From Donghicola eburneus (lineage in GTDB: Bacteria; Pseudomonadota; Alphaproteobacteria; Rhodobacterales; Rhodobacteraceae), in contig NZ_FOXY01000003.1 of assembly GCF_900115865.1 (NCBI RefSeq), forward strand, positions 372,001 to 436,000: 64,000 bases of DNA, read 5' to 3'. A program made the translations under genes and the position numbers. Below the pieces are notes generated by a model, which did no database searches, was not told the origin of the DNA, and saw only the letters and a list, made by a program, of their open reading frames with translations. Of the stretch, positions 47,738 through 56,623 are shown in pieces (the stretch's first letter is position 1; each line of letters begins with the position of its first letter).

Positions 47738-49069
47738 ATGCGCGGGATATCTGTGTGCTTGGCGGCGTGGCTTGCGGGGCCGGTTTGCGCAGACGGGCTG
47801 GACTTGAGCGAACCTGCGCCCTTGCAAGCACCTGCGCTTGGGCTGGCTTTTCCAGGCAATCAGCCGCAGTTTTATGATCTTCTGCGCGATGCTGGCATGT
47901 CTTGGGCGCGGATCAGCGCGTCTTGGCGCCGGATCGGGCGCGAGGATGGCAGCTTGTCTTTTGCCGATTTGGATCGGCGTGTGGCGGGACTTCAGGCTGT
48001 GGGCGTGCACCCCTTTGTCACCTTTGAGAGTGACGCGGATTGGGCGACCGATCCGGCAACCCATAGGGTGAAAAACGCAACACCGACTGACATGACGGCG
48101 TGGGCTGCGTTCATCACGGCTGTGGTCGAGCGCTACGACGGGGACGGCCACGCCGATATGCCCGGTCTGCGCGCACCTGTGCGGATGTGGCAGGCGGCGA
48201 ATGAGTATGTCAGCGACACCAACGCCTCTGGCGGTTGGGCAGGCAGCAACGCGGACCTGTTGATCTATGTGAATGCGGCCCACGACGCGGTCAAAGCCGC
48301 CGACCCAGCGGCGCAGTTTGTGCTTGGGGGAACAGCGGCGTTTGTCATGGACGTCGCTTTGGTCAATCAGGGTTACGCGGACTGGACCGTTCGGCAATTC
48401 TGGCAGGACGGCTCCGAACTGGTTTATGCACCAGACAAGTCCAGAGGGGCTGAAGTCACTGCTTTGGTCGAAGACCGCCTGAAATTCATTCTGGAAAATG
48501 CGCGTTACGATATCGCGGACATTCATCTCTATGGACCCGAAGAGAGGGACGGGGACCGGATCGCGGCGCTAACGGCTTGGTCCGGTGGCAAGCCTTTCCT
48601 GTCGTCTGAATGCGGGGGGCCCAATCTTGATTATGGCGACAGCTATTCGCCCCAAGCCCACTTCATGGCGGTGATTGAACGTAACCTGAATGTCTTGGCC
48701 GAGGGCGGGTCGGCGTGTTTGTGGTTCGGTTTGGGCGAAGAAATGGTGACGACCACCGGCAATGCCCGCGTACCGCTTTATGACATGGACCGGCAGCCAA
48801 AACCGGGCGTCTATGCCTATCGGCTTCTGTCCCGACTACTGCCAAAGGGTGCAAGTGTACGGCAGATCGCAGGTGGCTGGCAGATTGACGGACCAGAGGG
48901 CGAGCAGGTGCAGATTTTTCGCAAGGGTGGTGCTGCGGACAGTGAAATCACCCATTGCGTGCCAGAGGTGCGGCTGGATCGTGTCCTGAAGGCAACGAAT
49001 AATGTTAACTGTGCTAACAGTATTCTTGTTTTCAAAGGCGATCTGGGTAGAGATATTCTGAACGAATAA
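47738..49069 (+). CDS. Secreted glycoside hydrolase-like (clan GH-A type) protein
   Basis: A predicted secreted protein of about 443 residues with a signal peptide (MRGISVCLAAWLAGPVCA). The rest looks like a TIM barrel of glycosidase clan A: GMSWARISASWRRIG near residue 58, an acid/base-like Glu in WQAANEYVSD near residue 153, and a nucleophile-like Glu in FLSSECGGPN near residue 290. Start: AAAGG lies six bases before the ATG at 47738; GTG 47723 and ATG 47732 are in frame. It may trim or process the polysaccharide in the periplasm. The family is not certain and no substrate is inferred. Confidence 0.65.
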   Translation: MRGISVCLAAWLAGPVCADGLDLSEPAPLQAPALGLAFPGNQPQFYDLLRDAGMSWARISASWRRIGREDGSLSFADLDRRVAGLQAVGVHPFVTFESDADWATDPATHRVKNATPTDMTAWAAFITAVVERYDGDGHADMPGLRAPVRMWQAANEYVSDTNASGGWAGSNADLLIYVNAAHDAVKAADPAAQFVLGGTAAFVMDVALVNQGYADWTVRQFWQDGSELVYAPDKSRGAEVTALVEDRLKFILENARYDIADIHLYGPEERDGDRIAALTAWSGGKPFLSSECGGPNLDYGDSYSPQAHFMAVIERNLNVLAEGGSACLWFGLGEEMVTTTGNARVPLYDMDRQPKPGVYAYRLLSRLLPKGASVRQIAGGWQIDGPEGEQVQIFRKGGAADSEITHCVPEVRLDRVLKATNNVNCANSILVFKGDLGRDILNE

Positions 49070-49104
49070 AGGGCAAAGCCCACTTACCAGCTGGAGAGCA
49101 GCCA

Positions 49105-50763
49105 ATGCTGGACCACTACCGGGACCTACTCCGCTTATACAAGCGGGCCATTATTGTGAGCATGATCTGCGCGGCGATGCTGGCGTGGGGTGGCAGCACT
49201 TTGCTGCTGAAAACCTCGCCTGCGTACAAGTCGACGGTGACGCTGAACATGCAGCCGTCCGAAGAGGAACTGGCATTCAACCGCACCTTTATGGGGGTCA
49301 GTCAGTTTAATCCGGCGACCATCATTACCCAGACCCACATTGAGGTGCTGCTCAGTCGTCCTGTGGCAGAACGCACGCTGGACATTCTGCTGGCCGAAGC
49401 TGACGCGGATGCAGGCCTGCCGGAGCCAGGCCTCTTTGATAAATTCAAAGGGTTCCTGTGGCGGACTTATGCACGCTTGAACTACGGCAAATTCGTCGAA
49501 GCGACGGAGCGGATGCAGATGATCAATCTGGTGCGCGAGTCCGTCGAAGTCGAGTTTGTCGAAGGGTCTTACATCCTGAACCTAACCGCGAAATCGGAGT
49601 TCCCAAATCTGGCCGCGCGTATCGCCAACGCCTATGCGCAGGCCTATGTGGATCTGACGCGTCAGGAGTTTTCGAGCGGGGCGACCAAGCTGGCCGATCT
49701 GGTGCGGAACCTGAAGGAAGAGCGCGAAGAAGAACTGCGCGAACTGCTGATCGAGCGGGAGCGCGTGCGAGAGGAGTTGAACATCAACGACCTCTGGCAG
49801 GAAGCGGACGTGCTGCTCTTGTCCCGCAGCGCTACGCAGCAGGATATCGACGAAGATGTCATTGAGTTAGAGCTTCGCAAGAGCGAGCTGGCTAATCTGA
49901 AAGAGCAACTGGATGGTGGGCGCGCCTCTCAACCGGTCGCTCGTTTGGAGGAAGAAATCCGCCAGCGTGAAGCGCGCCTGAAGCTGCGTCGTCAGGCCTT
50001 GGCCCGCACGGACCGTCAGCTGTCTGAGCAGGCTGAGAAAGAGCGCAGCCTGAAACAGCTAGAGGCGCGGTATCAGGCGGTCCAACTGGATTTGGATGAA
50101 CTGCGGGACCGCCTGGTCAATCTGGAAATGAGCGAGGCCACGATCCTGTCTCAGGTCCAGTTGATCAATCCGGCGACGCCCGCGCTGTATCCATCGTTCC
50201 CCAAGGTGTTCGTGAACACCATTCTGGCGACCATCGTTGGAGCGCTGGCGATGATCATGCCGATCATTCTGATCGACGTGGTCGGCATGCGAGTGCGAAC
50301 CTATTCGGACTTGCAGGCGATTTTGGGCGGGCATGCTTTGCCCTCGGCCCGAAAGGGGATGGAACGGCCGGGCATTGCCCGTTGGCGCAGGGGGCGGATG
50401 TCTGGCCTAAGCCGAGAGTTCCGCAACTTCTCTGAACAATTCGGGCGGCGGATGAGCACTGAAGATCTGTGGACCAAAGAGCACATCTTTGTCACCGGCT
50501 TCTTGCCGTACGAGGAGATCAAGCGCCTGCGAGATGTGGTCGCCATGGCGGTCGAGCATTCGAACCCGCGCCGCATGGGCGAAGCGCCTTATGTCATCAC
50601 TGCGATTGCGCCTGTTGCTTCGGTTCAGGACTGGGACGAGTTGCCGGATGGGGCAATTGTGCTGGGTGTGCCGCCAGCGCAGGTCGATGCGCTGGAGATC
50701 CGCGAATTGCAGCGCGTGGGGCAGGATAATCCGCGCAAACCCTTTATGCTGATTTGGAACTGA
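49105..50763 (+). CDS. Polysaccharide co-polymerase (Wzz/GumC-like) with a degenerate kinase-like C-terminus
   Basis: Controls chain length in polysaccharide synthesis. It has a membrane segment near residues 15-35, a periplasmic domain with a long coiled coil (about residues 190-350, rich in Glu/Arg/Leu), and a second membrane segment near 372-396 (VNTILATIVGALAMIMPIIL). The final roughly 150 residues are cytoplasmic. They contain EEIKRLRDVVAMAVEH followed by PYVITAIAPVASV, resembling the EAFRRLR...VILVTSA start of bacterial tyrosine kinases, but the P-loop is missing, so it is not expected to bind ATP there. It is 552 residues and followed four bases later by a deacetylase gene. Confidence 0.8.
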   Translation: MLDHYRDLLRLYKRAIIVSMICAAMLAWGGSTLLLKTSPAYKSTVTLNMQPSEEELAFNRTFMGVSQFNPATIITQTHIEVLLSRPVAERTLDILLAEADADAGLPEPGLFDKFKGFLWRTYARLNYGKFVEATERMQMINLVRESVEVEFVEGSYILNLTAKSEFPNLAARIANAYAQAYVDLTRQEFSSGATKLADLVRNLKEEREEELRELLIERERVREELNINDLWQEADVLLLSRSATQQDIDEDVIELELRKSELANLKEQLDGGRASQPVARLEEEIRQREARLKLRRQALARTDRQLSEQAEKERSLKQLEARYQAVQLDLDELRDRLVNLEMSEATILSQVQLINPATPALYPSFPKVFVNTILATIVGALAMIMPIILIDVVGMRVRTYSDLQAILGGHALPSARKGMERPGIARWRRGRMSGLSREFRNFSEQFGRRMSTEDLWTKEHIFVTGFLPYEEIKRLRDVVAMAVEHSNPRRMGEAPYVITAIAPVASVQDWDELPDGAIVLGVPPAQVDALEIRELQRVGQDNPRKPFMLIWN

Positions 50764-50767
50764 TCCC

Positions 50768-51958
50768 GTGATCGACCGGCAGACCCGACGCAAACAGGCC
50801 TGGCAGCACGCAAGTCTTGCAGTGCTGCTTGGTGCTCTGGTGTCTCTGGGTTTGGCACTGTTTGGGGGCGGGTGGTTTGCGGCTTTACCAATCGCGGCCG
50901 CTGTTCTGTTTGCCGGTAGTCGCCTTCACCAGCGCGGGCCCGTTCCGGTGATCGTATACCATAGTATCTCAGAGCAACCGGACTGGCTGCCTTGGGGCAA
51001 GAATACCTCTGTACGGCCTGACGTGTTTGAGCGGCACGTGCAGATTCTAGTGCGTCGGGGTTGGACCGTCTATTCGACCGAGGCCTTTCAATCGGCACGG
51101 GCCCGCGGTCTGACGTTACCAGACAAGAGTGTCATGGTTCATTTCGACGATGGCTATCTGGACAACTGGGTCGCGGCGGTTCCAATTCTGCGCCGGTATG
51201 GCGTGCCTGCGACGATCTTTGTCTCTGCTGATTTCATAGACCCCTCACAGACGCCGAGGCCGACGGTAGTGGACGGCGCAACCGAATGGCGCGGCTATAT
51301 GAACGTGGCAGAATTGCGTGCGCTCGAGGCTGATCCGTTGATCGAGATTGCGTGCCACGGGGCGGATCACGCTCGGGTGCCTGTCTCTGACCATGAAGTG
51401 GACCGGCTGACGGCAGAGAACTGGCGTTATCACGCCCCGCTTTTCTGGCGTGACGCTGAAAATAAATCCCGCTGGTTCGAGGCGAAGCAACCGCCGGCAG
51501 CGCTTGGAACGCGAATTTACCAGAGCGACTCTGCGCTGACTTCGACGATGTGGAGCGCTGAAGGCACCGAAAGCCAAACGGACTGCGACGCGCGCGTTCG
51601 CGCGAACCTGATCCGCGCGCGCCATGCGCTGCGCGATCTGCTGGGACGAGAGATCGATTTTCTCTGCTGGCCTTATGATCGCGTTACGAACAAGGCCGCG
51701 TCGATCGCCCGTGAAGTCGGCTTCCAGACCCTGACCGGAGGGCGCGGCGAAAACCGCGAGGGCGAGGACCCATGGCTTTTGTCCCGCACGCACATCAATG
51801 ACTTTGCGGCAGGGCCTGCCTCTGACTGGGTCGAGGATTTGGTTTTTCGAGCCAAATTGGGCGTTGCTGCGGGCCACTATTGGTGGATGCCTGTGACAGC
51901 ATGGGCGCGCCGCCGCAGGGCCAAACATCTGCCCGCGCCGCAGGGGCCGGGCGCATGA
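50768..51958 (+). CDS. Polysaccharide deacetylase family protein (NodB domain, GTG start)
   Basis: A 396-residue protein with two N-terminal hydrophobic segments (about residues 12-48), then a NodB-type deacetylase domain. Motif 1 is MVHFDDGYLDNW near residue 120 (the two Asp residues), motif 2 is ACHGADHARVP near residue 196 with the two metal-binding histidines, and LCWPYDRV follows near residue 298. Key residues are intact, so removal of N- or O-acetyl groups from the polysaccharide is likely. It begins at GTG 50768, four bases after the chain-length gene, and overlaps the polymerase start by four bases. Confidence 0.87.
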   Translation: MIDRQTRRKQAWQHASLAVLLGALVSLGLALFGGGWFAALPIAAAVLFAGSRLHQRGPVPVIVYHSISEQPDWLPWGKNTSVRPDVFERHVQILVRRGWTVYSTEAFQSARARGLTLPDKSVMVHFDDGYLDNWVAAVPILRRYGVPATIFVSADFIDPSQTPRPTVVDGATEWRGYMNVAELRALEADPLIEIACHGADHARVPVSDHEVDRLTAENWRYHAPLFWRDAENKSRWFEAKQPPAALGTRIYQSDSALTSTMWSAEGTESQTDCDARVRANLIRARHALRDLLGREIDFLCWPYDRVTNKAASIAREVGFQTLTGGRGENREGEDPWLLSRTHINDFAAGPASDWVEDLVFRAKLGVAAGHYWWMPVTAWARRRRAKHLPAPQGPGA

Positions 51959-53343
51959 ATAGCCGGACAAAATCGCTCTGGAGCGATCTGGGGATCGGTG
52001 CGCTTGCCGGATGTTTTGCTGCGTTGATTGCTCTGGCCTTTGCGATCCTAGAGCACCCCGAACTGGCTTTGATTTTGCCGGTGGCCGCTGTGATTGGTCT
52101 TGGCTTTGCGTCCAACCCATTTGTGGGAGTTTGCGCTTTGCTCTTTTTTGCGCAACTCGACGGTATTCAGGACAAGATTTTCCCCGGTGACGGGTTCAAG
52201 CTGATGACTCTGGGAACAATCATCGGCGTGATCGTCACGGCGTTCCGTCATCGCGGTATGGTCAAAGACGCCCTGATGCAGCCCATCGCAATCATGGGCA
52301 TGCTACTGGGGCTGGCGATGATCGTCAGTGCCTTTGGGGCGGAATCCAAGGCTATGGCCGCGAACAGTCTACGGCGCTTGTTGGCGATGATCATATTTAT
52401 GTACCTGATCATCATTCTGGTGAACACACGTGCGCGCTTTGAGAAGGCGCTGATGATCCTTGCGCTGACATCCTTGATCTCGGGTGTGATCCTGATCCTT
52501 GATGTGAAGTTGGGGATGACGATGATTTCGACTTCTGACGCAGCGACCACGGCCAGAACCTCCGAAGGGGTCGAGCGGTCCTCTGGCGCGTCCCAGTACA
52601 ATCCAACCACAGCGGCGACGATGATGCTGACGGGCGTGATTATCGCGCTGGTCATGTATATTGAGCAGGACAAGTACAAACGCTTCTATCTGGCAGCGGC
52701 GGGCATCGGGACCTTGGCGCTGATTTTCAGTTTCGCGCGATCCTCTTTCATTGTATACACCATCACCGGATTGGCGCTGGCCTATCGCTATCGGCAGCAC
52801 CATTTGATTGTGCCCGCGATGGTGATCGGTGGCATGGTTATGCTGATCATGATGCCCTTCTTGCCCGCCAGCTATTTCGAGCGGATCGCTTCGATTTTTG
52901 GCGGGGGCGGGGATTGGACGCTCGGGCGCCGGATGACCTACAACGTGATCGGGCTAAACCTGTTGACCGAAAATCCCCTGTTTGGCGTCGGGCCCGGCAA
53001 CTTCAAAAAACACTTCGTAGATTCCGCCTATCGCTACTTGCCTGGCCGGACGATGTATGGGCGGCAGCTGCACAACATGCACCTGTCAATCATGGTTGAA
53101 TACGGTTTGGTGGGGGCGACGTTCTTTTACGGGATGATGATCTCGGCGTTTCGGGGCGCACGCCAAGTGATGCGCAGCCCGGCCGACAGCAACATCGGAT
53201 TTCTTGCGACCGCGTATTTCTATGGGCTTTTGGCCTATATGCTGGTCAGCGTGTTTGTCCCGAATGAGTACAACAAATACACGTGGATCATGCTGGGGCT
53301 TGGCGCGGCCTTGCCCCGCGTGAACCGCAAGGAGGTCCTATGA
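51955..53343 (+). CDS. O-antigen ligase / polymerase (Wzy-like) membrane protein
   Basis: A 462-residue membrane protein with about ten to twelve helices. The Wzy_C-type block GVGPGNFKKHFVDSAY near residue 344, followed by HNMHLSIMVEYGLVGATFF near residue 374, is the signature of O-antigen ligase/polymerase proteins. It probably polymerises or transfers the exopolysaccharide repeat unit. The ATG at 51955 overlaps the deacetylase stop codon, and the next glycosyltransferase starts in its own stop, so translation is coupled through this stretch. Confidence 0.85.
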   Translation: MNSRTKSLWSDLGIGALAGCFAALIALAFAILEHPELALILPVAAVIGLGFASNPFVGVCALLFFAQLDGIQDKIFPGDGFKLMTLGTIIGVIVTAFRHRGMVKDALMQPIAIMGMLLGLAMIVSAFGAESKAMAANSLRRLLAMIIFMYLIIILVNTRARFEKALMILALTSLISGVILILDVKLGMTMISTSDAATTARTSEGVERSSGASQYNPTTAATMMLTGVIIALVMYIEQDKYKRFYLAAAGIGTLALIFSFARSSFIVYTITGLALAYRYRQHHLIVPAMVIGGMVMLIMMPFLPASYFERIASIFGGGGDWTLGRRMTYNVIGLNLLTENPLFGVGPGNFKKHFVDSAYRYLPGRTMYGRQLHNMHLSIMVEYGLVGATFFYGMMISAFRGARQVMRSPADSNIGFLATAYFYGLLAYMLVSVFVPNEYNKYTWIMLGLGAALPRVNRKEVL

Positions 53344-54548
53344 AGATCTGGGCCATCGTCAGTGATTTCCCCAAGGTGACCGAGACCTTTGCTCTCGCCA
53401 ATGTGCAAGCGTTCCGACGGGCGGGGCATCAAGCCGACGTGTTTCATATCAAACCCTTTCGCAGCGGCGAGATTGTCCACCCAGAGGCCCAAGACATCGT
53501 CGATGCAGCCAAACATTTGGGCTACGTGACACCTCGGACTTTTTCCTTGGCGATGCTGGGGTGTCTGCGGAGCCCCGTGCAGACGATGCGCGTGATCCGG
53601 CGGATTTTTGGGGCGTTTCGCACGCAGCCAAAGCATTTGGGGATTTCCTTGATCCTGGTGCCGCAGGCGCTGGCGATGGGGCAGATGGCACGACGCGCGG
53701 GCGTAGAACGGCTATATGCAGAGTTCGCGGGGTACCCTGCGACCGTGGCGTGGATTGCGTCGCGGACCAGCGGGATTCCTTTTGGCTTTTCCGCCCATGC
53801 CCACGACATCTTCATCACCCAAGGGCTGCTGGACGTAAAAGCGCGAAGGGCGGCCTTTGTTCGGACAATTTCGGAGTTCAATCGCCGGTTTCTAGTTCAG
53901 AAGGCGGGCGTGCCCCAAGACAAGGTGCATGTGATCCGCTGTGGGGTGTCGCCAGACCGCGCAGACTGTGACTTGCCAGAGCCGCCGAGTGGGGCGGAGC
54001 CCTTTCGTATCCTGTTCGTTGGCGCGCTCTTGCCGCGCAAGGGTGTGGATGTGTTGCTGCGCGCGCTTGCTCATTTGCCGAAATCCCTGACTTGGACGCT
54101 TCAGATCATTGGTGGCGGTTCGCAGGACGCAGCATTGCGACAGCTGGCGCAAAGTTTGCCCGAGGGACGCGTGACCTTTGATGGGCCACAGCCGTCTGAC
54201 AAGGTCCGGCAAGCTATGTCTGTTGCCCATCTGGTGGTCGTCCCGTCGGTCGAGGGGGCTGAGGGGCGGTCCGAAGGCATCCCCGTGGTTCTGATGGAGG
54301 CAATGGCGCAGGGCCGCCCGGTGATCGCCTCGCGCCTGTCGGGCATTCCCGAGTTGGTCGAGGATGGGCATACAGGGCGCTTGGTCCCGCCGGGGGACGT
54401 GCAGGCCTTGGCCACGCGGATCGAGCATGTGCTGTCCAATTATGAGGCCGCGTTGCGGATGGCCGCCGCAGGTCAGGCACGTGTGCGCAGCCACTATAAT
54501 ATCGACCAAAACGCTGCCGAGTTGCTGGCGCTGATCAAAGGAGCCTGA
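53340..54548 (+). CDS. Glycosyltransferase family 4
   Basis: A 402-residue GT-B glycosyltransferase. The N-terminus WAIVSDFPKVTETFALANVQAF is typical of family 4 enzymes that start on exported polysaccharides. The C-terminal donor-site E-x7-E region is EGRSEGIPVVLMEAMAQGRP (about residues 305-324) and GIPELVEDGHTGRLVPPGD follows. It lacks a membrane segment and probably acts at the inner membrane face. Donor and acceptor sugars cannot be predicted. It overlaps the polymerase gene end by four bases. Confidence 0.9.
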   Translation: MKIWAIVSDFPKVTETFALANVQAFRRAGHQADVFHIKPFRSGEIVHPEAQDIVDAAKHLGYVTPRTFSLAMLGCLRSPVQTMRVIRRIFGAFRTQPKHLGISLILVPQALAMGQMARRAGVERLYAEFAGYPATVAWIASRTSGIPFGFSAHAHDIFITQGLLDVKARRAAFVRTISEFNRRFLVQKAGVPQDKVHVIRCGVSPDRADCDLPEPPSGAEPFRILFVGALLPRKGVDVLLRALAHLPKSLTWTLQIIGGGSQDAALRQLAQSLPEGRVTFDGPQPSDKVRQAMSVAHLVVVPSVEGAEGRSEGIPVVLMEAMAQGRPVIASRLSGIPELVEDGHTGRLVPPGDVQALATRIEHVLSNYEAALRMAAAGQARVRSHYNIDQNAAELLALIKGA

Positions 54549-54554
54549 CCGCGT

Positions 54555-55700
54555 ATGGAATTTGTGTTTTGGGCCGCTGTTGCGTTTCTGGCCTATGTCA
54601 TTTTCGGCTATGGACTGGTTTTGCAGGTACTTGCGAAACTGGTGCCTGCGCGCCCTTTGACTGCGATCTGCGAGGCGCAGCGCGTCGATATCTTGATCCC
54701 TGCCTATAACGAATCCGCCTGTATCGCGGACAAGATCCGCAACACGCTGGCCCTGCGCAATCCGGATGGTCACGCGGTTCAGATCACCGTTGTGGATGAC
54801 GGCTCGACTGACGGCACGGCTGATATTGCGCGGGCTCTGGGTCTGCCCGAGGTGCGTTTGATCGAGACTCCGGGACGGTTGGGCAAATTGGCTGCGATGA
54901 ACCTTGTGGTGCCGCAGCTGACCGGAGAGATCGTCGTCTTTACCGATGCGAATGCGATGCTGGCGCCTAACAGTTTGATGGCGTTGGTCCGGCCGTTTGC
55001 CGATCCCGAGGTGGGCGGTGTGTGTGGCCAGATTAGCGTGGATGCGAAGAAAGCCGGTCAGATCGGAAAGGCCGAAGCACTATTCTGGCGCTATGACCAA
55101 GCCATGAAAGCCGCCGAGGCGCGCTTGGGCGGCGTGTGCTCTGCCCAAGGATCGATCTATGCCATGCGGCGGGCATTGGTGCCTGACGTCCCGCCAGGCG
55201 CAGCGGATGATTTCTATATCTCGGTCGCCGCGGTTGAGGCGGGGTTCCGGCTGGAATTCGCGCCAGAGGCGCTGACCCAAGAAGTTGTCACCGAGAGGGC
55301 GGGCCAAGAGATGGGCCGCCGTGTACGCTCGACTGAAATGGGTTGGCGGGCGCTGATGCGGTATCGTGCCCTGATGAACCCGTTTCGGACTGGTTGGTAC
55401 GGCTGGCAACTGCTCTCGCACAAGGGGCTGCGACGCATGGCGCCCTTTGCTTTGATCGTGATCTTTATCTCGAACCTTTCCTTGATCCCCGAGGGATGGT
55501 TCTATGCTCTGAGTGGTCTGTTGCAGATCGCCGGTTATGCGCTGGTTGCATTCGCATGGGCAGTGCCTGCGGTGCGCAAACTGCCTTTGGTCGGCGCGGC
55601 GATGTTCTTTGTGATGGGCAATCTGGCGATGCTCTTGGGGCTGCTGCAGTATTGGCAGGGGCGAGAAAGCTCGCTCTGGACACCGGTTAGAGAGGGATAA
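54555..55700 (+). CDS. Glycosyltransferase family 2, membrane-bound
   Basis: A 381-residue GT-A enzyme with one N-terminal membrane helix (residues 2-27) and several at the C-terminus. The donor site is VDILIPAYNESACIADKI near residue 43 and VDDGSTDGT near residue 79, and the DxD-type metal site is FTDANAM near residue 131. A QRRW-like pattern characteristic of processive synthases is not clear. It probably adds one sugar to the lipid-linked repeat unit. Six bases separate it from the preceding glycosyltransferase. Confidence 0.9.
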   Translation: MEFVFWAAVAFLAYVIFGYGLVLQVLAKLVPARPLTAICEAQRVDILIPAYNESACIADKIRNTLALRNPDGHAVQITVVDDGSTDGTADIARALGLPEVRLIETPGRLGKLAAMNLVVPQLTGEIVVFTDANAMLAPNSLMALVRPFADPEVGGVCGQISVDAKKAGQIGKAEALFWRYDQAMKAAEARLGGVCSAQGSIYAMRRALVPDVPPGAADDFYISVAAVEAGFRLEFAPEALTQEVVTERAGQEMGRRVRSTEMGWRALMRYRALMNPFRTGWYGWQLLSHKGLRRMAPFALIVIFISNLSLIPEGWFYALSGLLQIAGYALVAFAWAVPAVRKLPLVGAAMFFVMGNLAMLLGLLQYWQGRESSLWTPVREG

Positions 55701-55704
55701 CGGG

Positions 55705-56613
55705 GTGATACCGATCTTTGTTCTGGGCTTGCAACGATCTGGCACAACGTGGATGGCGAACCAGCTGTCTGCGCTGCCGTCCGTCGCGGCAGTCGAAGCG
55801 TCGGATCATCGCGGTGTCCATGAAAGCATCTACTTCTCCCATTTCGCGCGGGCGTTCGGGCCGTGGTCGCGGCTGGAAAGCCGTGTGAAATTCGCGCAGG
55901 CCTTCGTGCTGTCAGATTATGGACAGCTGCTGGGGCTGACGCCGGAATTGTTGGCAGTCGATATCCATAATGCCAAGGGGTACGCCGATCTGTTCCGGAT
56001 CGTCATGGACCGGCATGCACGGGCCCAAGGTGCAACGGCTTGGGTCGAGAAATCACCCCATCACACGCTGATGTATGGCCGTCTGGCGCGGAATTTTCCG
56101 GATGCAAAGTTCGTGTTGGTGCATCGGCGGACCGAGGGCATGATCCTATCGCGCTTGTCAGGGTTTGGGCGCACGCCCTCGACCGGCATCAAGCGGGCCG
56201 CTGATATAGCGCGAGCTGCAGTCGTGAATACACTCTACGGCCGATATCTGAAGCGGCTGTCGCGCAAGAAGAACTGCTTTTTCCTGCGGTATGAGGAGTT
56301 GCATACCGACGATGGGGCACTGCGAACGGCTCTCTTGGGTTTTCTTGGGGTCAAAGGACAGGCCGAGGATATGGAAAGCCAGTATCAGGCCAACACCAGT
56401 TTTGACCGTGCGCCGCGTCGGCCTCTGAGCCGGATGGATCTGACGGTCATGGTCACGGCAGAGATACTGGCCCATGCCGTGCCGTTGTCGTTGCTCGTTT
56501 TGGCGCACCGCGTGCGCGCTGCAATGCGGGGGATCGATTGGCCCGATTGGTGCTGGAAACGTACGGGATATCACCCCGACCTGTATCAAGTCGGGGCGTC
56601 AGGCGATCAGTAG
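55705..56613 (+). CDS. Sulfotransferase family protein (GTG start)
   Basis: A 302-residue PAPS-dependent sulfotransferase. The 5'-phosphosulfate loop is LGLQRSGTTWMANQL (residues 7-21), and the 3'-phosphate region is KFVLVHRRTEGMILSRLSGFGR near residues 134-155. YEELHTDD near residue 194 is also typical. It starts at GTG 55705, four bases after the upstream gene, with AGAGGG nearby. Within a polysaccharide locus it suggests that the polymer carries sulfate esters. Its 3' end overlaps the convergent GNAT-like gene by seven bases. Confidence 0.85.
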   Translation: MIPIFVLGLQRSGTTWMANQLSALPSVAAVEASDHRGVHESIYFSHFARAFGPWSRLESRVKFAQAFVLSDYGQLLGLTPELLAVDIHNAKGYADLFRIVMDRHARAQGATAWVEKSPHHTLMYGRLARNFPDAKFVLVHRRTEGMILSRLSGFGRTPSTGIKRAADIARAAVVNTLYGRYLKRLSRKKNCFFLRYEELHTDDGALRTALLGFLGVKGQAEDMESQYQANTSFDRAPRRPLSRMDLTVMVTAEILAHAVPLSLLVLAHRVRAAMRGIDWPDWCWKRTGYHPDLYQVGASGDQ

Positions 56614-56623
56614 TCCTGATCGC
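56603..56623. terminator. Perfect stem-loop at the convergent sulfotransferase / GNAT-like gene ends
   Basis: An 8-bp perfect stem, GCGATCAG at 56603-56610 and CTGATCGC at 56616-56623, with a five-base loop, covering the stop codons of both convergent genes. No T-run follows. It may mark the boundary of two transcripts. Confidence 0.4.
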
